Part shown: positions 41,250 to 45,374 of the stretch, one piece after another | Position numbering within the stretch: the stretch's first letter is position 1 | How the letters are laid out: each line of letters starts with the position of its first letter | Source: Chloroflexota bacterium | Lineage (GTDB): Bacteria; Chloroflexota; Anaerolineae; B4-G1 | Direction of reading: 5' to 3' | Length of the DNA: 45,374 bases | Assembly (NCBI GenBank): GCA_024232355.1 | Contig: JAAEPW010000960.1 | Coordinates: 1-45,374, forward strand | Made by a program: the position numbers and the translations under genes | Notes under the pieces: model-generated | Told to the model about the DNA's origin: nothing | Database searches by the model: none | Seen by the model: the letters and a program-made list of their open reading frames with translations, nothing else

Positions 41250-41262
41250 TTTGAGATTTGGT

Positions 41263-41310
41263 GATGGTCGGTTTGGAGATGGGATGTCAATTTCCAAACC
41301 GACCATCTTT
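41263..41310 (+). terminator. Terminator of the queA-kynU operon
   Basis: GATGGTCGGTTTGGA (41263-41277) pairs perfectly over 15 bp with 41293-41307 around a 15-nt loop, followed by TTTTAATC. It abuts the stop codon of the convergent OsmC gene. Confidence 0.82.
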
Positions 41311-41729
41311 TAATCTTCAATGATTGTATAATCGTAAGTGATCTCGGCAGCTCCACGCAGCGTCGCTGCAACCGAGCAGTATTTTTGCTCCGAGATTTCG
41401 ATGGCATCGTGAACTGCCTTCTCCTTTAATCCCTTGCCGCGCACCTCGTAGTGAATGTGGATTTTGCGGTACGTCCAGGGCGGATCAGTCTCTTGCTCGC
41501 TGGTGACAGTGATTTCCAATCCAGTCAACTCTTGTCGTTTTTTCTTTAGGATACCTACGACGTCATAGCCGGTGCAGCCACCTAGCCCTACTAATACTAA
41601 CTGGGATGGGCTCATCCCGATCCCGTTCTCCTCGTCTTGAGAAGACATCACTACTGAATGTTTGCTGCTATCTGTACCAACGAATTGCAACTTTTCAAGC
41701 CATTTGACGCTTATTTGTTTTGTAGCCAT
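41310..41729 (-). CDS. OsmC-family protein (thiol peroxidase-like)
   Basis: The 139-residue protein has the OsmC/Ohr core. An N-terminal strand pair leads into PSQLVLVGLGGCTGYDVV (C52), ISVKW/ITVTS strands and EQKYCSVAATLRG (C118). The two cysteines match the redox pair that reduces organic hydroperoxides, although the sequence is closer to the YhfA/SACOL-like subgroup than to OsmC itself. GGAGGAAATAAACTG precedes the ATG. It is the last gene of a minus-strand group after the sensor kinase (16 bp upstream). Confidence 0.9.
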   Translation of the reverse strand: MATKQISVKWLEKLQFVGTDSSKHSVVMSSQDEENGIGMSPSQLVLVGLGGCTGYDVVGILKKKRQELTGLEITVTSEQETDPPWTYRKIHIHYEVRGKGLKEKAVHDAIEISEQKYCSVAATLRGAAEITYDYTIIED

Positions 41730-41745
41730 CAGTTTATTTCCTCCG

Positions 41746-43326
41746 TTAACTTTTCAAGACTGGCAGGTAGATTGTAAAGGTTGTGCCGTGTCCTGATTGG
41801 CTCACTACATCAATAATCCCTTCATGTTGTCCGATAATACCGTACACTTGGGCCAGCCCCAATCCAGTGCCTTTTCCTGGGGGTTTGGTAGTGAAAAAGG
41901 GTTCAAAGATGTGCGGCAACACGTCTGGCGGGATACCTGTTCCACTATCAGTTACCGTCATCTGTATCCATTTTCCGGTTGTTATTTCAGGTGGATGTGG
42001 AGATTCGCCAGGTTGAATTTGAGTCTGTTTTAACCCAAAGTGTAACTTTCCTCCATCTGGCATTGCGTCTCGTGCATTTAACGCCAGGTTCATTATCACT
42101 TGTTGGATGCGTGTGGGGTCGGCATTAATGGTATGCGTTGCCGCGTCACAGTCCAACTCTAAGCGAATATTCCTTGGAAATGTGCGCTCCAGGAGTTTGA
42201 TCAATTCTTTTAACAGTGGTTTCAGATTCAACGCCTGGCGTTCGAGCTCGGAGCGACGACCAAAGTCCAGAATTTGTTGAATTAGATTGGTAGCTTGTTG
42301 GGCTTGTTCGACAACATCTGTCAGGTTTTCTCGATTTTTAGGGGTCAGATTTGGAATCGTGCGCAGAGCCATTTGACTTTGCAGGACGATCACGGCCAAG
42401 ATATTGTTAAAATCATGGGCGATGCCGGCCGCTAGTTGCCCCACTGCTGCCAGACGGTTTTGCTGTTGAGCGCGCTGTTGGATCTCTCGTTCTCGAGTAA
42501 CGTCTCGGATAATCAGTACCCATTCTTCATTTTCGGGCTCGGATTCTGTCTCCAGTGGGCGGGCGATGGCTTCAAAGATCTGATTGTCTTGTGTAGTTAT
42601 CTCGTGCCACAATCCCTCAGGAGACGGGGTAAGAAAATCAACCAATGGATGGTCGCCAAGGGTGTCGAGGATTTTCTCCTGGCCTTTTTCAGCCAGTATT
42701 TCCAGATAATCGCGAGCGGCCGGGTTGGCTTGCAAAATGCGCATGTTGGTGTCTAAAAGAATGACCCCTTCTGGCGCTGTGTTGATGACTTGCTGGACCT
42801 GCAATGCTCTGCGTTGCGTCTCACGAAACAACCGCGCATTTTCTATGGTAGTAGCTGCTTGATTGGCAATAGCGACCAGTAAATCAAGATCATCCTGATC
42901 AAACACTCCTGCCTGTAGCCTGTTATCTACGTAAACTACTCCAATGGTACGCTGTTTGAGACGTAAAGGAACGCAGAGAATAGAGCGCAATCCCATAAGC
43001 ATGATGCTTTGTCTGCCTCGAAAGCGCGCGTCTTCGGTAGCGTTATCTGTTAGTATCGGCTGTCCGCTAGCCGCTACCCGACTTATCACGCTGCGACTAA
43101 CTTGGAACCCCGGGTCTTCAATTTCCTGTTGATCAATCCCCCGTGCCACGTGAAAAATCATCTCTCCGTTCTCATCACCAAGCATCAAAAATCCACGTTC
43201 GGCCTCGGTGACAGTGATGATCTGGTCGATTACAAGATCCAGCACTTTGTCTAATTCGATCGTAGAGTTGATCGTCTGTGAAATCTCGTAGAGTGTAGCC
43301 AGATGGGCGGTTGGTTGAGTTGTCAT
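41746..43326 (-). CDS. Cytosolic GAF-PAS sensor histidine kinase
   Basis: The 526-residue protein has a GAF domain (about 20-165; AERGFLMLGDENGE, RSILCVPLRLKQRTIGVVYVD) and a PAS domain (about 175-275). A HisKA box with H304 (GIAHDFNNILAVI, the NtrB-like HDFNN type) and a HATPase (LALNARDAMPDGG, VTDSGTGIPPD, GKGTGLGLAQVYGIIGQHEG) complete it. There are no membrane helices, so the signal is intracellular. It follows the DUF72 gene by 15 bp and precedes OsmC. The HDFNN class usually pairs with NtrC-type or stand-alone receivers; whether it serves the OmpR-type regulator at 44280 is not shown. Confidence 0.93.
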   Translation of the reverse strand: MTTQPTAHLATLYEISQTINSTIELDKVLDLVIDQIITVTEAERGFLMLGDENGEMIFHVARGIDQQEIEDPGFQVSRSVISRVAASGQPILTDNATEDARFRGRQSIMLMGLRSILCVPLRLKQRTIGVVYVDNRLQAGVFDQDDLDLLVAIANQAATTIENARLFRETQRRALQVQQVINTAPEGVILLDTNMRILQANPAARDYLEILAEKGQEKILDTLGDHPLVDFLTPSPEGLWHEITTQDNQIFEAIARPLETESEPENEEWVLIIRDVTREREIQQRAQQQNRLAAVGQLAAGIAHDFNNILAVIVLQSQMALRTIPNLTPKNRENLTDVVEQAQQATNLIQQILDFGRRSELERQALNLKPLLKELIKLLERTFPRNIRLELDCDAATHTINADPTRIQQVIMNLALNARDAMPDGGKLHFGLKQTQIQPGESPHPPEITTGKWIQMTVTDSGTGIPPDVLPHIFEPFFTTKPPGKGTGLGLAQVYGIIGQHEGIIDVVSQSGHGTTFTIYLPVLKS

Positions 43327-43341
43327 TGCTAGGTTCGTCTC

Positions 43342-44127
43342 CTATTGACCGTTTTCTCTTTCTATCAGCATTTTCAACTGGCGCGCAGTATCGACGGCTT
43401 GACCTTGCCAATGGTTGTTCATATAGACTAATGTCAGTGGTGATTCTTGATCTAACTGGTTGATCTTGGGCAGCCACTCTTGTAGCTCTTTCTCGTTATA
43501 GCTATAGTCGTACCGTTCCCACGCCTCGTCGTGTTTCCACCATTTTTCATAGTTTCTACCGTGGAATCGTACATAAGCCACAGGGCCGGTTGCCTCTACT
43601 ACTGGCGGCACCAGATTCTTAAAGCGTGGTTGATCTACGCAGCAAAAGCCAAAATCAAGCGCGCGTAATTCTTCAAAAGTGTGTTCGTTGATCCATTCGC
43701 GGGAGCGGAACTCGACCACGACTGGCAAGTCACCGAATCCCTCACGCACGCGTTTGAGGTAATCACGATTGGCTGGAGTGTTGTGGAAAGAGTAGGGGAA
43801 TTGAGCCAGTATACAGGCGAACTTTTCGGCATCAATTAGTGGGATCAGTGCTGTTTTGAATTGCTCAATTTGGGGTTCGGGATCCTCTCGTTCGTGGGTG
43901 ATGCCCTTGTAAGCTTTGATTGAGAAGAGAAAGCCCTCGGGAACCTTGTCTGCCATCCGGCCCAAAGTGCGGGCATTGGGGATACGATAATAGCTAAAAT
44001 TCAACTCGTTAGTAGGGAACTCGCTGGCATAGTGGGTGAGCCATTCCTGTTTGGGTAGATCTTTTGGATAGACCGGGCCGACCCAGTCTTTGTAACTAAA
44101 ACCGCTTGTTCCAATCAAAACTGTCAT
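43342..44127 (-). CDS. DUF72 (YecE-like) TIM-barrel protein
   Basis: The 261-residue protein opens with the family hallmark VLIGTSGFSYKDWVGPVYP and has NELNFSYYRIPNARTL, FLFSIKAYKGITHER, LAQFPYSF, VVVEFRSREWI and YVRFHGRN, closing with VYMNNHWQGQAVDTARQL. DUF72 proteins are widespread TIM-barrel enzymes of unclear activity, tied to nuclease-like folds in predictions. GGGAG precedes the ATG. It is the first gene of the DUF72-kinase-OsmC group. Confidence 0.93.
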   Translation of the reverse strand: MTVLIGTSGFSYKDWVGPVYPKDLPKQEWLTHYASEFPTNELNFSYYRIPNARTLGRMADKVPEGFLFSIKAYKGITHEREDPEPQIEQFKTALIPLIDAEKFACILAQFPYSFHNTPANRDYLKRVREGFGDLPVVVEFRSREWINEHTFEELRALDFGFCCVDQPRFKNLVPPVVEATGPVAYVRFHGRNYEKWWKHDEAWERYDYSYNEKELQEWLPKINQLDQESPLTLVYMNNHWQGQAVDTARQLKMLIERENGQ

Positions 44128-44279
44128 TACACTGCTCCCAATTTTTCGATTCGGTGCAAGTGTAATCTAAACGTTCCGCCTTGTCAAATACTCTATACTG
44201 TCTGCCCGAGTGCGAGAATTGTTCCGATCCACGTGCGGTCAGACACACGAGATCTCCAAACGTTGTTTCTGAACAACGC

Positions 44280-44996
44280 CTAAGCTTGGATGTTTTTTCT
44301 TACAAAGGCCCCTTCTGTTGGTTCAAACCAATAGCCGATTCCCCATTTGGTACGGATATACTGAGGTGCTCCTGGTTCTTCTTCCAATTTCTCACGTAGA
44401 TAGTGAATATAGAGTGATAAACCATCTTTTGCATCTTGATAGGTAGGCCCCCAAACCTCTGCCAGCAGTTCTCGGTGGGGAACTATGCGGTTCTTGTGCT
44501 GCACGAGGTAGCTCAAAAGACGAAACTCTGTAGATGTCAGATGAATCACTTGACCTTGTCGAAGCACCTGTTGTTGCTGCAGACTAATTCTCAGCATACC
44601 ATCATCGTAGAGCACGTTGGGTATTCGTTTCTCTGTTCCGGTACGTCTTAGCACAGCGTGGATACGCATCTCTAGTTCCTTCAAGCCAAAAGGCTTTTTG
44701 ACATAGTCATCTACGCCCATGAGAAAGCCCCGTATCACATCATCTCCCTCTACTTTGGCCGTAAGCATGATGATGGGAATGTCTGATATTTCTCGCAGCC
44801 GTTGGCAAGTTTGCCATCCATCCATCTCTGGCATCATGATGTCTAGAATAATGAGATCAGGATGCGTTGCATAGGCGATCTTGATTCCCTCTTGACCACA
44901 TGTGGCTGCTAACACTTGGAATCCCCTTGGTTCAAAATAAAACTTGATCATGTGATGCAATGTCTCATTATCGTCAATTATCAGTATTCTCTTCAT
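44280..44996 (-). CDS. OmpR/PhoB-family response regulator
   Basis: The 238-residue protein has a receiver (acidic pair D8-D9, phospho-acceptor D52 in LIILDIMMPEMDGW, T79, K101 in YVKKPFG) and a C-terminal winged helix (about 135-230). The winged helix has LTSTEFRLLSYLVQHKNRIVPHRELLAEVWG, SLYIHYLREKLEE and IRTKWGIGYWFEP. Such proteins bind 7-bp repeats spaced 11 bp as dimers. The three CCCTACG repeats at 29014 have that geometry. It has a poor ribosome-binding site, and an inverted repeat (45033-45105) lies upstream. It is separated from the DUF72 group by 152 bp that I could not annotate. Confidence 0.94.
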   Translation of the reverse strand: MKRILIIDDNETLHHMIKFYFEPRGFQVLAATCGQEGIKIAYATHPDLIILDIMMPEMDGWQTCQRLREISDIPIIMLTAKVEGDDVIRGFLMGVDDYVKKPFGLKELEMRIHAVLRRTGTEKRIPNVLYDDGMLRISLQQQQVLRQGQVIHLTSTEFRLLSYLVQHKNRIVPHRELLAEVWGPTYQDAKDGLSLYIHYLREKLEEEPGAPQYIRTKWGIGYWFEPTEGAFVRKNIQA

Positions 44997-45032
44997 ATTT
45001 CGACTCGCATATTTGTGATGCTGATATAATTG

Positions 45033-45105
45033 TCACATTGATGTTCATGATCCAAGAATCCAATACAAGTGTGAATTTTTTGACGATGATGGTACATCAA
45101 TGTGA
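45033..45105. repeat. 12-bp perfect inverted repeat upstream of OmpR-type regulator
   Basis: TCACATTGATGT and ACATCAATGTGA are separated by 49 bp and lie 37-109 bp upstream of the regulator's ATG. They could be paired operator half-sites (looping or autoregulation) or the arms of an RNA hairpin. Confidence 0.6.
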
Positions 45106-45228
45106 GAAACTAGACGTTTGCAAATTCCATTTCAAAATCGTTCAAGGTGATGAAACCACTGATAACAATATACCAGATTACCGTTCAAGAATAGCTCGGC
45201 GTACGTTAAAAAAACGTTCAAATCACTT

Positions 45229-45369
45229 TTAATGCAATGCCGCAAAAGTCACTTGGGGACGCTCCGAGTAAATTTTAGCGATATAGCCAACAGTGTGGGT
45301 GATGCCAGGATCAGTACACAAATCTTGAAAAAGTTGACGTTTTACCATTTTTGATCGTTTTTCTGACAT
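45229..45369 (-). CDS. Possible 46-residue protein, unknown
   Basis: An ATG at 45369 opens 46 codons with a basic start (MSEKRSKMVKRQLFQDLC) and a mixed remainder ending TFAALH. Codon use looks coding-like and no stop interrupts it. The ribosome-binding region is outside the window. It may be a short gene or the remnant of a longer one. No family is recognised. Confidence 0.35.
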   Translation of the reverse strand: MSEKRSKMVKRQLFQDLCTDPGITHTVGYIAKIYSERPQVTFAALH

Positions 45370-45374
45370 CTGGA

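Larger units (their letters stand above)
44997..45374. other. A/T-rich upstream region with inverted repeat and possible short ORF
   Basis: No confident gene lies here. The 12-mer TCACATTGATGT (45033-45044) recurs as its perfect reverse complement at 45094-45105. A minus-strand ORF (45229-45369) of 46 codons is described separately. The region is visibly richer in A/T than its neighbours. It presumably holds the promoter of the OmpR-type regulator, but no convincing hexamer pair was found. Confidence 0.5.

Noticed and set aside
44960..45232. Plus-strand 90-residue ORF at the right end
   Set aside because: It begins inside the regulator gene on the opposite strand, has no ribosome-binding site and shows no structure pattern; likely chance in A/T-rich DNA.

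Overview
The window looks like chromosomal DNA of a Chloroflexota bacterium, most likely Anaerolineae-like. No marker gene proves this. The inference rests on mid-range GC, large multi-domain sensor and cyclase proteins, secreted Ser/Thr/Pro-rich proteins, a secreted protease ending in a Y-L-P tail, frequent GTG/TTG starts, and the mix of housekeeping genes. About 36 protein genes, one tRNA-Thr and one strong small-RNA candidate are supported. There is no phage, CRISPR array or complete IS. Two copies of a MITE-like palindromic element are present, one cut by the left edge and one with a clear 8-bp target duplication.

Layout. 1-460: truncated MITE copy and possible gene debris. 460-3380 (minus): metallophosphoesterase and polyphosphate kinase. 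3594-5622 (plus): AI-2E-family membrane protein and a CD-NTase-like protein lacking key acidic residues. 5848-8501 (minus): uridine kinase, a membrane protein, ResB and tRNA-Thr(CGT). 8573-10015: MFS exporter behind a structured leader. 10038-10185: intact MITE. 10238-13516: creatininase-family amidohydrolase, a small membrane protein, a 21-residue-repeat protein coupled to a MetH-activation-like protein, and signal peptidase I. 13613-17326: unknown protein, receiver-CpaE-like ATPase fusion and lipoprotein metalloprotease. 17428-22344 (minus): giant C25 (gingipain-like) protease with an in-frame 18-bp VNTR. 22543-28797 (minus): tandem cyclase-ATPase-TPR regulator, L,D-transpeptidase and cell-wall amidase. 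28857-29042: small-RNA locus with a PhoB-type triple box. 29259-33640 (minus): receiver-GAF-PAS-kinase hybrid, a CNB protein with a 67-aa partner, and pyrimidine-nucleoside phosphorylase. 33793-41249 (plus): adenosine/SAH-type deaminase fused to a CYTH domain, class I aldolase, esterase, and a membrane protein-queA-formyltransferase-kynureninase operon. 41310-44996 (minus): OsmC protein, sensor kinase, DUF72 protein and an OmpR-type regulator. 44997-45374 is mostly non-coding.

Themes. (1) Nucleotide and polyphosphate signalling recur: tandem cyclase domains that together make one composite active site, a stand-alone cNMP-binding protein, a CD-NTase-like pseudoenzyme, a CYTH fusion and Ppk1. 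(2) Envelope and export: SPase I, two secreted proteases, amidase with L,D-transpeptidase, ResB. (3) Two-component signalling: a hybrid kinase, a GAF/PAS kinase and an OmpR-type regulator.

The most interesting unannotated signal is at 28857-29042 on the minus strand. Three 7-bp repeats spaced 11 bp apart sit just upstream of a TTGTCA-N17-TATAGT promoter. The promoter would drive a roughly 108-nt RNA with a single-stranded CU-rich anti-Shine-Dalgarno stretch, a 12-bp GC hairpin and a perfect intrinsic terminator. That stretch is perfectly complementary over 13 nt to the ribosome-binding site of the aldolase gene in the same window. All calls come from reading the sequence; no search was run.
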